A DNA stretch of 64,000 nucleotides from an uncultured Bacteroidota bacterium. GTDB taxonomy: Bacteria; Bacteroidota; Bacteroidia; Flavobacteriales; Flavobacteriaceae. Positions 34,019 to 44,072 of this stretch are shown piece after piece (positions within the stretch are counted from its first letter, which is position 1; each line of letters opens with the position of its first letter). The translations under genes were made by a program, and so were the position numbers. The DNA lies in assembly GCA_902598305.1 (NCBI GenBank), contig CACKBL010000002.1, positions 124,001-188,000 on the forward strand, in the 5' to 3' direction. The notes beneath the pieces were generated by a model that was given only the letters and a program-made list of their open reading frames with translations, was not told the DNA's origin and made no database searches.

Positions 34019-35041
34019 ATGAAAAACGACTTGCTTCTTAGAGCTTTGAAAGGCCTTCCAGTTGAAAGACCTCCAGTATGGATAATGAGACAAGCTGGAA
34101 GGTATTTGCCAGATTATATTAAACTTAAAAATAAGTATGATTTTTTTACACGCTGCAGAACTCCAGAGTTAGTCTCTGAGATAACCCTTTTACCAATTGA
34201 TCAAATAGGAACTGATGCTGCAATTATTTTTAGTGATATTTTGGTCGTCCTCCAAGCCATGAATATTGAAGTAGAAATGAAACCCAATTTTGGACCATTT
34301 ATACCTAATCCTATAGATTCAAAAGAAAAAGTGAAAAATTTAATAACCCCAAATGTTATGGATAAACTTGGATATGTGTTTGAGGCTATTAAAGTAACGA
34401 AACGGAATCTAAATGAAAGGGTTCCTTTAATAGGATTTGCTGGGTCTCCTTGGACTCTTTTTTGTTATCTAGTTCAGGGCAGTGGTTCGAAAACTTTTGA
34501 TAAACCCAAAGGGTTTGCCTTTGCTAATCCAAAAGAAACTGGAATAATGCTTGAAAAGATAACCCTGACAACCATTGAATATTTGAAGGGACAAATTGAT
34601 GCAGGAGCAGATGTTGTTCAAATTTTCGATTCATGGGGGGGGCTTTTATCACCTTCTGACTACAGTGAATTTTCTCTTAAATATATACATAAAATAGTAT
34701 CAGCTATTAAGAATTATGCTCCTGTTATTATTTTTGGAAAAGGATGTTGGTTTGCTTTAAACGAAATGGCTAAAACTGGAGCTACTGGTCTAGGAATTGA
34801 TTGGAGTTGCTCTGCGAGAAATGCACGATATTTATCTGGTGGGAATATAACTCTACAAGGGAACTATGACCCAGCCAAATTGCTTTCCCCAATTTCAAAA
34901 ATCAAATCAGATGTGCACCAAATGATTAATGAGTTTGGTAAAGAAAGGTACATTGTGAATCTTGGACATGGAATATTACCAAATATACCCGTATCTCATG
35001 CTAAAGCATTTGTAGATGCTGTTAAGGAATATCAAATCTAG
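34019..35041 (+). CDS. hemE: Uroporphyrinogen decarboxylase
   Basis: A 340-residue enzyme converting uroporphyrinogen III to coproporphyrinogen III. The signature [18 protein letters not shown] (about 20-37) carries the substrate-binding Arg residues, and [10 protein letters not shown] (about 68-77) holds the essential Asp. [16 protein letters not shown] (about 140-155) and the C-terminal [11 protein letters not shown] (about 315-325) are also diagnostic. It begins 5 bp after hemD and ends 4 bp before hemF. Confidence 0.96.
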   Translation: MKNDLLLRALKGLPVERPPVWIMRQAGRYLPDYIKLKNKYDFFTRCRTPELVSEITLLPIDQIGTDAAIIFSDILVVLQAMNIEVEMKPNFGPFIPNPIDSKEKVKNLITPNVMDKLGYVFEAIKVTKRNLNERVPLIGFAGSPWTLFCYLVQGSGSKTFDKPKGFAFANPKETGIMLEKITLTTIEYLKGQIDAGADVVQIFDSWGGLLSPSDYSEFSLKYIHKIVSAIKNYAPVIIFGKGCWFALNEMAKTGATGLGIDWSCSARNARYLSGGNITLQGNYDPAKLLSPISKIKSDVHQMINEFGKERYIVNLGHGILPNIPVSHAKAFVDAVKEYQI

Positions 35042-35045
35042 TACA

Positions 35046-35945
35046 ATGAAGGAAGAATTTTACAATTACATACAAAATCTTCAACTGTCAATAACAAGAG
35101 AACTTGAAAAGTCTGATGGTAAATCAAAGTTCAGCAATATAAACTGGCAAAGATTAGGTGGCGGTGGTGGTGTTACTAAAATTATTGAAAATGGTAATGT
35201 TTTTGAAAAAGGGGGAGTAAACATATCTAATGTGTTTGGAGAACTACCAAAAACCATGAAAGTTTACTTAAATACTAAGTATTCCCTTTTTAGCGCCTGT
35301 GGACTTAGCTTGGTGATTCATCCTAAAAGTCCACTAATTCCAACTATTCACAGCAATCTTAGATATTTTGAACTTTACAACAACTCTAAAATGGTTGTAG
35401 ACCAATGGTTCGGAGGAGGAATTGACCTAACACCGTACTACATTGACGATGTCGATATTAATCATTTTCATAAAGTCTGTAAAATTTCATGTGATGAACA
35501 TGACAAAAATTATTATGATATTTTTAAGAAAAATTGTGATAAGTATTTTTGGAATAAGCATAGAGATGAAGCGAGAGGAGTCGGTGGAATCTTTTTTGAT
35601 TATTTAAAACCAAATGGTAAATCAGTAGATGAACTATTTAATTTTGTAACTACAGTTGGTAATAATTTTTTGAACTCCTATTTACCAATTGTAAATAAAA
35701 ACAAAAAAATCAACTTCTCAGATAAACAAAAAAAATGGCAAGAAATTAGAAGAGGAAGGTATGTTGAATTTAATCTTCTTCATGATAAAGGAACCCAATT
35801 TGGAATCAAAACCAATGGAAGGATAGAGAGTATTTTTATGAGTTTACCTCCAACTGTTAGATGGGAGTATGATTTTCAACCAAAAGAGAACAGTTTAGAA
35901 AGTGAACTGGTTAGTATATTAAAAAAACCAAAAGAATGGATTTAA
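35046..35945 (+). CDS. hemF: Oxygen-dependent coproporphyrinogen-III oxidase
   Basis: A 299-residue aerobic enzyme that makes protoporphyrinogen IX from coproporphyrinogen III. The motifs are GGGGGVTKIIENGNVFEKGGVN (split around residues 39-60), the metal/substrate region PTIHSNLRYFEL (about 100-111), and WFGGGIDLTPYY (about 120-131). RGVGGIFFDY is near residue 180. Presence of HemF rather than oxygen-independent HemN here suggests aerobic heme synthesis. The frame is open to 35016 inside hemE; ATG 35046, 4 bp after the hemE stop, was chosen. Confidence 0.95.
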   Translation: MKEEFYNYIQNLQLSITRELEKSDGKSKFSNINWQRLGGGGGVTKIIENGNVFEKGGVNISNVFGELPKTMKVYLNTKYSLFSACGLSLVIHPKSPLIPTIHSNLRYFELYNNSKMVVDQWFGGGIDLTPYYIDDVDINHFHKVCKISCDEHDKNYYDIFKKNCDKYFWNKHRDEARGVGGIFFDYLKPNGKSVDELFNFVTTVGNNFLNSYLPIVNKNKKINFSDKQKKWQEIRRGRYVEFNLLHDKGTQFGIKTNGRIESIFMSLPPTVRWEYDFQPKENSLESELVSILKKPKEWI

Positions 35946-35955
35946 ATTAAAATAT

Positions 35956-36936
35956 ATGTTCCCAAAACAAAGAAAAAGAAGACTTAGAAATTCTGACTCG
36001 ATTAGAAAAATTGTCAGTGAAATCAACTTAACTGTTAATGATTTAGTAACTCCCATTTTTTTGACAGAAGGGGAAAAAGTAAAAGAGGAAATTGAATCTA
36101 TGCCTGGCTACTTTAGATTGTCGCTTGATTTTTTAGAAGAAGAAATAAATTTATTATGGAAATTAGGCCTGAAAGCTGTCCTACTTTTTGCAAAAATTCC
36201 AGATAAAATCAAAGATAATAAAGGAACTGAAGCTTTAAATGAAAATGGATTAATGCAAAAAGGCATTAAATTAATTAAGTCCGTTAATCCTGAATTTTTG
36301 GTAATTTCCGATGTTGCACTTGATCCATACTCATCATATGGCCACGATGGTATTGTTTTAGATAATAAAATTCTCAACGACGAGACCAATAAAGTTTTAT
36401 CAAAAATGGCTCTTTCCCACGCCAAAGCTGGAGTTGATTTTGTATCTCCAAGTGATATGATGGATGGGAGAATCGGTGAAATTAGAACAACTCTTGAAAA
36501 CAACGGATTTAATAACACTGGTATTATGAGTTATAGTGTGAAGTATGCATCAAATCTTTATTCTCCCTTCAGGGATGCATTGTCATCCAATCCAGGGTTT
36601 GGTGATAAAAAAACATATCAAATGGATTTTCACAACAGAAAAGAAGCAATTAGTGAGACTTTACTTGATATTGATGAAGGGGCCGATATTGTAATAGTTA
36701 AGCCTGGAATATTTTATCTAGACATAATTTCCGATTTGAATGCAAAAATTAATCAACCAATAGCTGCCTACCAAGTCAGTGGAGAATACGCTATGTTAAA
36801 AGCTGCAGAGTCAAAGGGTTGGATAGACTACGATTCTGTAATTTATGAAAATTTAATAGCATTCAAAAGAGCTGGTTGTTCAATGATAATTACCTACTGT
36901 GCTAAAGATATGGCAAGGATTCTCAATTCTAAGTAG
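35956..36936 (+). CDS. hemB: Delta-aminolevulinic acid dehydratase (porphobilinogen synthase)
   Basis: A 326-residue enzyme condensing two 5-aminolevulinates to porphobilinogen. Both Schiff-base lysines are present: SYSVKYAS (about 196) and VIVKPG (about 248). The region that in zinc enzymes has three cysteines reads DVALDPYSSYGHDG (about 118-131), with Asp in place of Cys, so this is a zinc-independent, probably Mg-responsive type. PSDMMDGR (about 171-178) is also conserved. It is last in the operon although it acts second in the pathway, and it ends 2 bp from the convergent DUF885 gene. Confidence 0.96.
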   Translation: MFPKQRKRRLRNSDSIRKIVSEINLTVNDLVTPIFLTEGEKVKEEIESMPGYFRLSLDFLEEEINLLWKLGLKAVLLFAKIPDKIKDNKGTEALNENGLMQKGIKLIKSVNPEFLVISDVALDPYSSYGHDGIVLDNKILNDETNKVLSKMALSHAKAGVDFVSPSDMMDGRIGEIRTTLENNGFNNTGIMSYSVKYASNLYSPFRDALSSNPGFGDKKTYQMDFHNRKEAISETLLDIDEGADIVIVKPGIFYLDIISDLNAKINQPIAAYQVSGEYAMLKAAESKGWIDYDSVIYENLIAFKRAGCSMIITYCAKDMARILNSK

Positions 36937-36938
36937 AA

Positions 36939-38660
36939 TTAGTTTTTTGATAAGCTTGAGGCTATATATTTTGAAATTTGATCTTCTAGTAAAGGAAGAG
37001 TAAGAGTTCCGTTTTTTAGTATCGACTCATGAAAATCTCTAATATTAAACTTGTCTTTTAATTTTTTTTCTGCCTCCTTTCTTAATTCAATGATTTTTAA
37101 TTCTCCTATTTTATAAGACAAAGCCTGCCCTGGCCAAGATATATATCTGTCTACTTCCGTATTAATTTCGTGTTCAGACAAAGCAGTATTATTTAACATG
37201 TAGTCTATTGCTTGATCTCTAGTCCAATTAAAAGAATGTATACCCGTGTCAACTACCAACCGACATGCTCTCCACATTGAGTAAGATAGTTGACCAAATT
37301 TTTCATAAGGGGTGGTATAGATACCCATTTCCTCTGCCAAAAGTTCACTATATAATCCCCAACCCTCACCAAATGCTGATAGATATAAATCTTTTCTAAA
37401 TTTAGGAATAGACTCTGGAAGTTCCTTGTTTAGCGCACCTTGCAGATGATGCCCTGGCACAGCTTCATGTGCTGTCAGAGCTGGGATATTAAATAAAGGT
37501 CGACTAGGGAGATTATAAGTATTTACCCAGTAGAACCCAGGGATAGTCCCATCTTTTGGAGCGGGAATATATCTTCCACCAGTATATTTTGGTGCTATTG
37601 ATAAGGGTACTGGAGCAACACCATAGGGCTGTCTTGGTAGATGTTTGAAAAATCTGGGCAGCTGTTCATCTAATCTTTTTGCTATATCTCTTGCGTGGAC
37701 TAATAATTCTTTTGGGGAAGACGCGTAGAATTTTTTATTAGTTCTAAGAAAATTTAAAAATTCTTTGAAATCTCCTTGAAATTTCACTTCACTAATAACC
37801 TTAAACATTTGCTTTTTTATTTTTTCGACCTCTGCAATACCTAAATTGTGAATTTCTTGCGGTTTAATTTCAAGAGTTGTATAGTATCTAATTCTACTTT
37901 CATAGTACTTAGCTCCATCTGGGGTTTGAGAAACTCCAATTGAATTCCTTGTTCTGGGCAAGTACTCTTTCTCAAAAAAATGTTTAATTTTTTTGAAAGA
38001 GGGAATAACAGAATCCATTATAATGTTAGCCGCTAGTAGTTGTAGACTGTCTTTTATGTAATTTGGGATCGAGTTAGGCAGTTTTAAAAAAGGGGAGTAA
38101 TAAAAATTATTTTTGTAAGACGGTGTAATATGTTTGTTATAAGTTGTGCTATAACCTTCAAAAATTATTTTAGGTTGGGATATACCCATATCAAGACCCC
38201 TAGAAATTAGTTCAATGTTTTGTTTTACAAAATTTGGAATCTCTCCCAAAGTTTTGATATAATCGTGAGCCTGATTGATACTTGAAATTTTTTTTACTCT
38301 ATAAACTAAGTTGTTATGAAAACCCGCATCTGATAAGATAGGATTATAGTGGGTTTTAAAATTAAAATCAACTATTTTTTTCTTAATTATAAAAGTTAAT
38401 AGTTCATGGGAAATTTGATCTTGTTCTGAAAGGATATCTTTATCTACCTTAAACAAACTTTTATATATTTTTTTGTAAAATAGATTTTCTCTTTCAAACC
38501 TTTCCTTGCTAAAATCTCCGAGTAAATATTTAGAATCATCAAATGGCTTAAAATTCTCAAAATCTTGAATGATTTTCTTGAAAACCTTAGAGTCGTCCTG
38601 TTTCAAGCAGGATGAAAAAATCAGGAAAAATAAAAATATTGATCTTATGTTTAAATTCAT
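36939..38660 (-). CDS. DUF885 family lipoprotein, probable metallopeptidase
   Basis: A 573-residue protein with a lipoprotein signal (FLIFSSCLKQ, Cys18). The DUF885 domain covers nearly all of the mature part. A zinc-peptidase-like motif TAHEAVPGHHLQGAL (about 405-420; HExxxxHH arrangement) and a downstream Glu in FGEGWGLYSELLAEEMG (about 435-452) are clear. The family is related to M32/M3-like gluzincins, so an exported peptidase is likely; the substrate is unknown. It is convergent with hemB and divergent from the serine hydrolase, with 53 bp between starts. Confidence 0.87.
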   Translation of the reverse strand: MNLNIRSIFLFFLIFSSCLKQDDSKVFKKIIQDFENFKPFDDSKYLLGDFSKERFERENLFYKKIYKSLFKVDKDILSEQDQISHELLTFIIKKKIVDFNFKTHYNPILSDAGFHNNLVYRVKKISSINQAHDYIKTLGEIPNFVKQNIELISRGLDMGISQPKIIFEGYSTTYNKHITPSYKNNFYYSPFLKLPNSIPNYIKDSLQLLAANIIMDSVIPSFKKIKHFFEKEYLPRTRNSIGVSQTPDGAKYYESRIRYYTTLEIKPQEIHNLGIAEVEKIKKQMFKVISEVKFQGDFKEFLNFLRTNKKFYASSPKELLVHARDIAKRLDEQLPRFFKHLPRQPYGVAPVPLSIAPKYTGGRYIPAPKDGTIPGFYWVNTYNLPSRPLFNIPALTAHEAVPGHHLQGALNKELPESIPKFRKDLYLSAFGEGWGLYSELLAEEMGIYTTPYEKFGQLSYSMWRACRLVVDTGIHSFNWTRDQAIDYMLNNTALSEHEINTEVDRYISWPGQALSYKIGELKIIELRKEAEKKLKDKFNIRDFHESILKNGTLTLPLLEDQISKYIASSLSKN

Positions 38661-38713
38661 GAAAGAAATTGTCTTTTAAAAAATATTAAATTATCTTATT
38701 TGAATACAAAATT

Positions 38714-39844
38714 ATGAAATCAGCATTAATTTCATTTTCAGTAATAGTATCTTTAATAATTTTATTGTATTTAAGTCCTATAGGATATGTAATACCAGGG
38801 GTTTTCAAAATTTATGGAACCGGTCACACCACAGCTTTCCTAGACGATTATAAGATATTCGATAATGTCGTAGTTAAAAATGGATTGACCAAAACTAAGT
38901 GGGAACATCACAATCTATACAATCAAATCCCACTATCAAAAGAGTTTGATTCAATTATTAAGAAATATAAAACCGTAGCTTATCTTATTTTTTATAAAGA
39001 TAGTTTACTGCATGAATCTTATTATTTGGGTCATAATTCCAAGTCTAAAAGTAATTCATTTTCAATGGCGAAAAGTATGGTCACAGCTATGCTAGGAAAA
39101 GCCATAGAGCAAGGTCACATATCTAGTCTAGATCAAAAAGTAAGCGTTTTTTTTAAAGAATTTTCACAAGGTCTTGCTTCAAAACTAACTGTTGGTGATT
39201 TAGCTTCAATGTCCTCCGGTTTAGATTGGACAGAAAAATATTACTCCCCTGTAAACATAACTACTGAATCTTATTTTACGAAGGATTTAGAAAAATTACT
39301 ATTGTCAAGAAAAATCACTGGACAACCGGGTAAATTCTTTAAATATTTGAGTGGTAACACTCAGCTCTTAGGAATGGTTATTAGAAAAGCAACGGGTAAG
39401 TCTTTATCAGATTATTTTTCCAAAAACTTTTGGACCCCAATTGAAGCTGAAGAAGAAGCTCTTTGGCAAATTGATGGTTTAAAAAACAAGATGGAAAAAG
39501 CATTTTGCTGTTTTGCTTCAAATGCAAAAGATTTCGCCCGATTTGCTAAGTTATTTAAAAATAAAGGGAGATGGAATGGGCAACAAATTATAGATTCAAG
39601 TTTTGTGAATCTAAGTTTAAATCCAAGATTTGAAAATAGTCCTAATTACGGTTATGGTTGGTGGCTTACATATAGAAATAATGAAAAAGGATTTTTAATG
39701 AGAGGTCATCTTGGTCAATATGTGATTGTATTTCCAAAATCAGATTTGATAATCGTGAGATTGGGTCATAAAAAAGGTCCAAAAAATGAGGGTTATTATA
39801 TTGATGAGGCATTCAAAATGATAAGTGATGTTAAAAAACATTAA
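38714..39844 (+). CDS. Serine hydrolase, beta-lactamase/penicillin-binding-protein family
   Basis: A 376-residue protein with an N-terminal membrane segment (about 5-30). The catalytic SxxK motif is SMAK (Ser117, Lys120). The second motif region is YLSGNTQLLGMV (about 212-223), where the usual Tyr-x-Asn reads Ser-x-Asn as in many class C-like esterases. A late RGHLGQYVIVFP segment (about 330-341) takes the place of the KTG triad (HxG type). It may act as an esterase, D-aminopeptidase-like enzyme or peptidase in the periplasm. True beta-lactamase activity is unlikely for this subgroup. It overlaps the next gene by 17 bp. Confidence 0.85.
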   Translation: MKSALISFSVIVSLIILLYLSPIGYVIPGVFKIYGTGHTTAFLDDYKIFDNVVVKNGLTKTKWEHHNLYNQIPLSKEFDSIIKKYKTVAYLIFYKDSLLHESYYLGHNSKSKSNSFSMAKSMVTAMLGKAIEQGHISSLDQKVSVFFKEFSQGLASKLTVGDLASMSSGLDWTEKYYSPVNITTESYFTKDLEKLLLSRKITGQPGKFFKYLSGNTQLLGMVIRKATGKSLSDYFSKNFWTPIEAEEEALWQIDGLKNKMEKAFCCFASNAKDFARFAKLFKNKGRWNGQQIIDSSFVNLSLNPRFENSPNYGYGWWLTYRNNEKGFLMRGHLGQYVIVFPKSDLIIVRLGHKKGPKNEGYYIDEAFKMISDVKKH

Positions 39845-40520
39845 TTTATCTAGAGTTCTTTTTTTGGACATAGAAACAGTTCCTGAAAAATACAATTATA
39901 AGGAGCTAAACAGTAACAAGAAAAAAATATGGAAAGAAAAATATGGAGGAGAGAAGGAATATGCAAAATCCAGTATGCATGCAGAATTTGGTAAAATTAT
40001 TTGCATATCTGTTGGCTTTTTTAATTTAAGAACTTCCAAAAAAAGATCATTCAGAGTTAAAAGTTTTATAGGAGAAGAAATAGAAATTCTTGAAAATTTT
40101 AAAGACCTCTGTGACTCACATTTTCATTTAAAAAGTAGTCTTTTGTGCGCTCATAACGGAAGAGAATTTGATTTCCCATTTATAGCAAGAAGAATGATAA
40201 TAAACAAAATTAAATTACCCAAAATTCTTGATATGCATGAAAAAAAACCTTGGGAAATCCCTCATTTAGATACTCTTTATCTTTGGAAATTTGGAGACTA
40301 CAAAAGTTCAATATCACTTAGACTTCTTTCCGAAGTTTTGGGGTTGAGTTCAAAAAAAATTAAATTACAGGGGAAAGAAATAGCTAACAAGTTTTACTTA
40401 GAAAAACAAATAGATAAAATTGTTGAATACTGTGAAAACGATGTTTTGGTTTTGTCGCAAGTGATATTGAGATTTAAAAACGATCCCCTGCTGCAAGATG
40501 AAGAAGTTGTTTTCTTATAA
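39828..40520 (+). CDS. DnaQ/PolB-like 3'-5' exonuclease
   Basis: A 230-residue protein of the ribonuclease H-like exonuclease fold. Exo I is FLDIETVPE (about residues 12-20; Asp and Glu), Exo II is LLCAHNGREFDFPFIARR (about 105-122; Asp) and Exo III is YCENDVLVLSQV (about 204-215; Asp with upstream Tyr). All metal ligands of a 3'-5' exonuclease are thus present. It matches the 'predicted PolB-like exonuclease' family common in Bacteroidota; the physiological role (repair or RNA processing) is not known. Start: ATG 39828 preferred over the adjacent GTG 39825; both overlap the serine hydrolase. Confidence 0.83.
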   Translation: MLKNINLSRVLFLDIETVPEKYNYKELNSNKKKIWKEKYGGEKEYAKSSMHAEFGKIICISVGFFNLRTSKKRSFRVKSFIGEEIEILENFKDLCDSHFHLKSSLLCAHNGREFDFPFIARRMIINKIKLPKILDMHEKKPWEIPHLDTLYLWKFGDYKSSISLRLLSEVLGLSSKKIKLQGKEIANKFYLEKQIDKIVEYCENDVLVLSQVILRFKNDPLLQDEEVVFL

Positions 40521-40534
40521 AATTAACATCAAGA

Positions 40535-41575
40535 CTATGGTGCTGGATCTGGATATTTGGAATGTACTTTCTCTATTAGACTTAAAATTTCAGTTGACAG
40601 TGATTTGTTAATTGAATTAATGTTTTCACCTAGCTGATTTAAGTTTGTTGCTCCAATTATGTTGCTCGTAACAAATTCTCTAGAATTAACAAAGCTAATA
40701 GCCATTTCAGTAAGAGTGAGACCAAAATTATTTGCTATTTCGTAATAATCATCTGTAGCGTTTATAGAATTTTCACCACTAAATCTGGCTAAATTAGGAA
40801 AGAGTTTGAATCTTGACTTTTCAGGCATTTGTCCTTTTCTGTATTTGCCAGTTAAACGACCAAATGCTAACGGGGAGTATGCTAGTAGACCAACCCCTTC
40901 TCTCATACAAAGTTCTGAAGTTCCAATCTCGAAAAGGCGATTTAGTAAATTATATGGATTTTGAACCGTGGTGATTTTTGGTAAACCCTTTTTTGCTAAA
41001 TTTAGAAATCTCATAATGCCCCAGGGATTTTCATTAGATAGACCGATAGACCTTATTTTACCCTCTTTGATTAAGTCATCCAGAGTGATTAGAATTTCTT
41101 CAAAGTTATCCGTCCATGGGTCTTCTCTAGGTGAAAACTTATATCCTCTAATGCCAAAATTGTTGGTCTGTCTCTCTGGCCAATGCAATTGATAAAGGTC
41201 AAGATAGTCTGTCTTGAGTCTATCGAGACTTTTATCTAAAGCTCCTCGCAAATTATTTGGACTGAAATGGTTAGTCTTTCTTATATGTGCCGTATATGAA
41301 CCAGGACCTACAATCTTAGATGCTAGAACAATTTTTTCTCTTTTGCCACTTTTTTTAATCCAGGAACCTATAATTTTTTCTGTATCAGCATAAGTGGAAT
41401 GGTCAGCTGGTACAGGATATAATTCTGCTGTATCCAAAAAATTTATACCCTTCTCCAAAGAAAAGTCAATCTGAGAATGTGACTCAATCTCTGAATTCTG
41501 CTTACCAAATGTCATTGTCCCTAAACATATTTTGCTTACGCTAATGTCAGTATTTGGTAGTTTGGTATATATCAT
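40535..41575 (-). CDS. Aldo/keto reductase (Tas-like)
   Basis: A 346-residue NADP(H)-dependent oxidoreductase with a TIM-barrel fold. The catalytic tetrad is visible: Asp and Tyr in INFLDTAELYP (about 44-54), Lys in IVLASKI (about 82-88) and His in LYQLHWPERQ (about 127-136). SPLAFGRLTGKY (about 235-246) and IIGATNLNQLGEN (about 307-319) bind the cofactor. The ASK..GP..., long loop after residue 85 is typical for Tas, an enzyme tied to tyrosine prototrophy suppression in E. coli; the substrate is not known. It begins 9 bp before the exonuclease III stop on the same strand. Confidence 0.9.
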   Translation of the reverse strand: MIYTKLPNTDISVSKICLGTMTFGKQNSEIESHSQIDFSLEKGINFLDTAELYPVPADHSTYADTEKIIGSWIKKSGKREKIVLASKIVGPGSYTAHIRKTNHFSPNNLRGALDKSLDRLKTDYLDLYQLHWPERQTNNFGIRGYKFSPREDPWTDNFEEILITLDDLIKEGKIRSIGLSNENPWGIMRFLNLAKKGLPKITTVQNPYNLLNRLFEIGTSELCMREGVGLLAYSPLAFGRLTGKYRKGQMPEKSRFKLFPNLARFSGENSINATDDYYEIANNFGLTLTEMAISFVNSREFVTSNIIGATNLNQLGENINSINKSLSTEILSLIEKVHSKYPDPAP

Positions 41576-41584
41576 AAACTCATT

Positions 41585-42358
41585 TTAAATTAAATTAAAA
41601 TTCAAATCAATCCCTATTGGGCAATGATCAGATTGATAAGTATCCGAGAATATATTTGCATTGATCAATTTATCATCTAAACTATTTGAAACCAGTATAT
41701 AGTCTATTCTCCATCCTTTGTTATTTGCTCTCGCGTTAGCACGATAACTCCACCAAGTATATTTATCCTTTTCATTAGAAAACTTTCTAAATGAATCAAT
41801 AAATCCATTTTTCATAAAGTTATCTAACCATAGTCTTTCTTCTGGTAAGAATCCAGACACATTTTTATTTCTAATTGGATCGTGAATATCTATATGCTTA
41901 TGACAAATATTATAATCTCCACAAATAATAATATTATTTAAGTTTTTTTTTAATTCACTTATATAGTTTTGGAAGTCATCCATGAATTTAAATTTATGAC
42001 TCAGTCTTTGAATATTTGTACCAGAGGGTAAATAAAGGCTAATTACAGAAAACTTATCGTAATCAATACGAATTACCCTTCCTTCCTCGTCAATATGATT
42101 TATTCCAGTACCATATGTTATGTTTTTTGGTTTCCTTTTTGTTAAAATTGCTACTCCACTATATCCTTTTTTCTTCGCAGAATACCAGTAATGATGGTAA
42201 CCTAATTTTTCAAATACTTCTGTTGGTATTTGATTCTTCATAGCTTTAATTTCTTGAAAACACAAAATATCTGGATTTACACTTTCAATCCAATTAATTA
42301 GATTTTTCTTTAAAGCAGCTCTAATACCATTTAAGTTGTAAGAAATTATTTTTATCAT
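41585..42358 (-). CDS. xth: Exodeoxyribonuclease III / AP endonuclease
   Basis: A 257-residue DNA repair enzyme of the endonuclease/exonuclease/phosphatase fold. The motifs are in order: SYNLNGIRAALKK (about 6-18), LCFQEIKA (about 32-39; metal-binding Glu), SLYLPSGT (about 107-114), GDYNICHKHID (about 147-157; Asp and Asn) and SDHCPIGIDL (about 243-252; catalytic His). This is the ExoA/ExoIII group acting on abasic sites and 3' ends. It follows glyS by 35 bp on the same strand and is followed by the aldo-keto reductase after 9 bp, so the three may share a transcript. Confidence 0.94.
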   Translation of the reverse strand: MIKIISYNLNGIRAALKKNLINWIESVNPDILCFQEIKAMKNQIPTEVFEKLGYHHYWYSAKKKGYSGVAILTKRKPKNITYGTGINHIDEEGRVIRIDYDKFSVISLYLPSGTNIQRLSHKFKFMDDFQNYISELKKNLNNIIICGDYNICHKHIDIHDPIRNKNVSGFLPEERLWLDNFMKNGFIDSFRKFSNEKDKYTWWSYRANARANNKGWRIDYILVSNSLDDKLINANIFSDTYQSDHCPIGIDLNFNLI

Positions 42359-42393
42359 TCAAAGAGGGTTTTATTCCAAAATTCGATTCCAAA

Positions 42394-43920
42394 TTAATTA
42401 GCTTTTAGCCAATTTCTCAAGTTAAGTTTTTCATTTAGAATATTCTCAAGAGAGGCCAAGGGAATCCTTTCTTGTTTCATTTGGTCTCTATCTCTTAAAG
42501 TTACTGTGTCATCATCAAGGCTAGTATAATCAATTGTTATGCAAAGTGGAGTACCAATAGCATCTTGTCTTCTATATCTCCTACCAATGGCATCCTTTTC
42601 ATCGTACTGTGCAGAATAATTTAATTTCAAATCATCGAAAATCTTTTTTGCATATTCAGGTAAACCATCTTTTTTAACTAAAGGAAGTACAGCTAACTTT
42701 ATTGGAGCCAAGAAGGCTGGAAATTTTAAAACTTTCCTTATTGTCCCGTCAGTTAATTTATCTTCTCTTAAAGACCAGGATAAAATAGCTAAAAACATTC
42801 TATCAAGCCCGATGGATGTCTCAACAACATATGGGATATAATTCTTTTCAAGTTTTGAATCAAAGTATTTAAGATTCTTCCCAGAAAACTTTTCATGATT
42901 GCTTAAATCAAAATCGGTTCTAGAATGAATTCCTTCAAGTTCTCTAAATCCAAAAGGAAATTTAAATTCAATGTCACAAGCTGCATCAGCATAATGAGCA
43001 AGCTTTTCGTGGTTTTTGAACCTATAATTTTCAGAACCCATTCCAATCGACTTGTGCCATTCCATTCTTTTATTCATCCACTTCTTGTACCATTCTTTTT
43101 GGGTTCCTGGTGGAACAAAAAATTGCATTTCCATTTGTTCAAATTCTTTCATCCTAAAAATGAATTGTCGTGCAATTATTTCATTTCTGAACGCCTTACC
43201 TACTTGGGCGATTCCGAACGGTACTCTTAATCTTGAAGTCTTTTGAACATTTAAAAAGTTTACAAATATACCCTGCGCGGTCTCTGGTCTCAGGAAAATT
43301 TCAGTCATGGATCCTGAAGTAGCTCCGAGCTTGGTTGAAAACATTAAATTGAATTGCTTAACATCAGACCAATTTTTTGAACCTGATTTTTCACATGCAA
43401 TTTCGAGTTCAATAATTAAATTTCTAACATCTTTTAAATCAGACTTTTCTAAAGAGTTATTGAGTCTGTTTAAAATTTTTTGAACCTTCTTTTTAAGCTC
43501 ACTAACTTTTGGATTTGTTTGAATGAATTTTTTTTCATCGAAATCTTTTCCAAATCGTTTTTTAGCTTTTGAAATTTCCTTTAAAATTTTATTATCCAAC
43601 TTTTCACAATATTCTTCAACTAACGAATCAGCACGGTATCTTAGTTTTGAATCTTTATTGTCTATTAATGGATCATTGAATGCATCTACATGCCCAGAAG
43701 CTTTCCATGTAGTTGGATGCATGAAAATTGCAGAATCAATACCCACGATATTTGAATGGAGATCAACCATGGCTTTCCACCAGTAATTTTTAATATTATT
43801 TTTAAGTTCTACACCGTTGTGAGCGTAATCATAAACTGCACTTAACCCTTCGTAAATGTCACTAGAAGGAAAAATAAAACCATACTCTTTGGCATGAGAA
43901 ATTATTTTTTTTATTTCCAT
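42394..43920 (-). CDS. glyS: Glycyl-tRNA synthetase, alpha2 dimeric type
   Basis: A 508-residue class II aminoacyl-tRNA synthetase. Class II motif 2 is in PFGIAQVGKAFRNEI (about 234-248), preceded by LRPETAQGIFVNF (about 211-223), which binds glycine and ATP. FRMKEFEQMEMQFFVPPG (about 256-273) is diagnostic. Motif 3 is SIGLDRMFLAIL (about 368-379). The C-terminal anticodon-binding domain starts near 405 (APIKLAVLPL). This is the single-chain dimer type, usual in Bacteroidota, and not the alpha2beta2 type. Confidence 0.96.
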   Translation of the reverse strand: MEIKKIISHAKEYGFIFPSSDIYEGLSAVYDYAHNGVELKNNIKNYWWKAMVDLHSNIVGIDSAIFMHPTTWKASGHVDAFNDPLIDNKDSKLRYRADSLVEEYCEKLDNKILKEISKAKKRFGKDFDEKKFIQTNPKVSELKKKVQKILNRLNNSLEKSDLKDVRNLIIELEIACEKSGSKNWSDVKQFNLMFSTKLGATSGSMTEIFLRPETAQGIFVNFLNVQKTSRLRVPFGIAQVGKAFRNEIIARQFIFRMKEFEQMEMQFFVPPGTQKEWYKKWMNKRMEWHKSIGMGSENYRFKNHEKLAHYADAACDIEFKFPFGFRELEGIHSRTDFDLSNHEKFSGKNLKYFDSKLEKNYIPYVVETSIGLDRMFLAILSWSLREDKLTDGTIRKVLKFPAFLAPIKLAVLPLVKKDGLPEYAKKIFDDLKLNYSAQYDEKDAIGRRYRRQDAIGTPLCITIDYTSLDDDTVTLRDRDQMKQERIPLASLENILNEKLNLRNWLKAN

Positions 43921-43927
43921 AATTCAC

Positions 43928-43955
43928 CAAAAATACTTCTTTTTATATAAACAAA
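43928..43955 (-). promoter_or_regulatory. glyS promoter
   Basis: On the minus strand TTTG (43955-43952), 16 bp, TATTTTTG (43935-43928). The -7 box matches exactly; spacing is one base short of usual. It lies 7 bp before the ATG, so the leader would be very short. Confidence 0.5.
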
Positions 43956-44072
43956 GAATTAAGTAATATAAAAGACAAGAGATTTTATAAACTAATTAAA
44001 TTGTGAATTAATGATGAAATATTTACAATTATAATTTACTTTTATTTATAAATAACTCTTCAATTTTTTTCT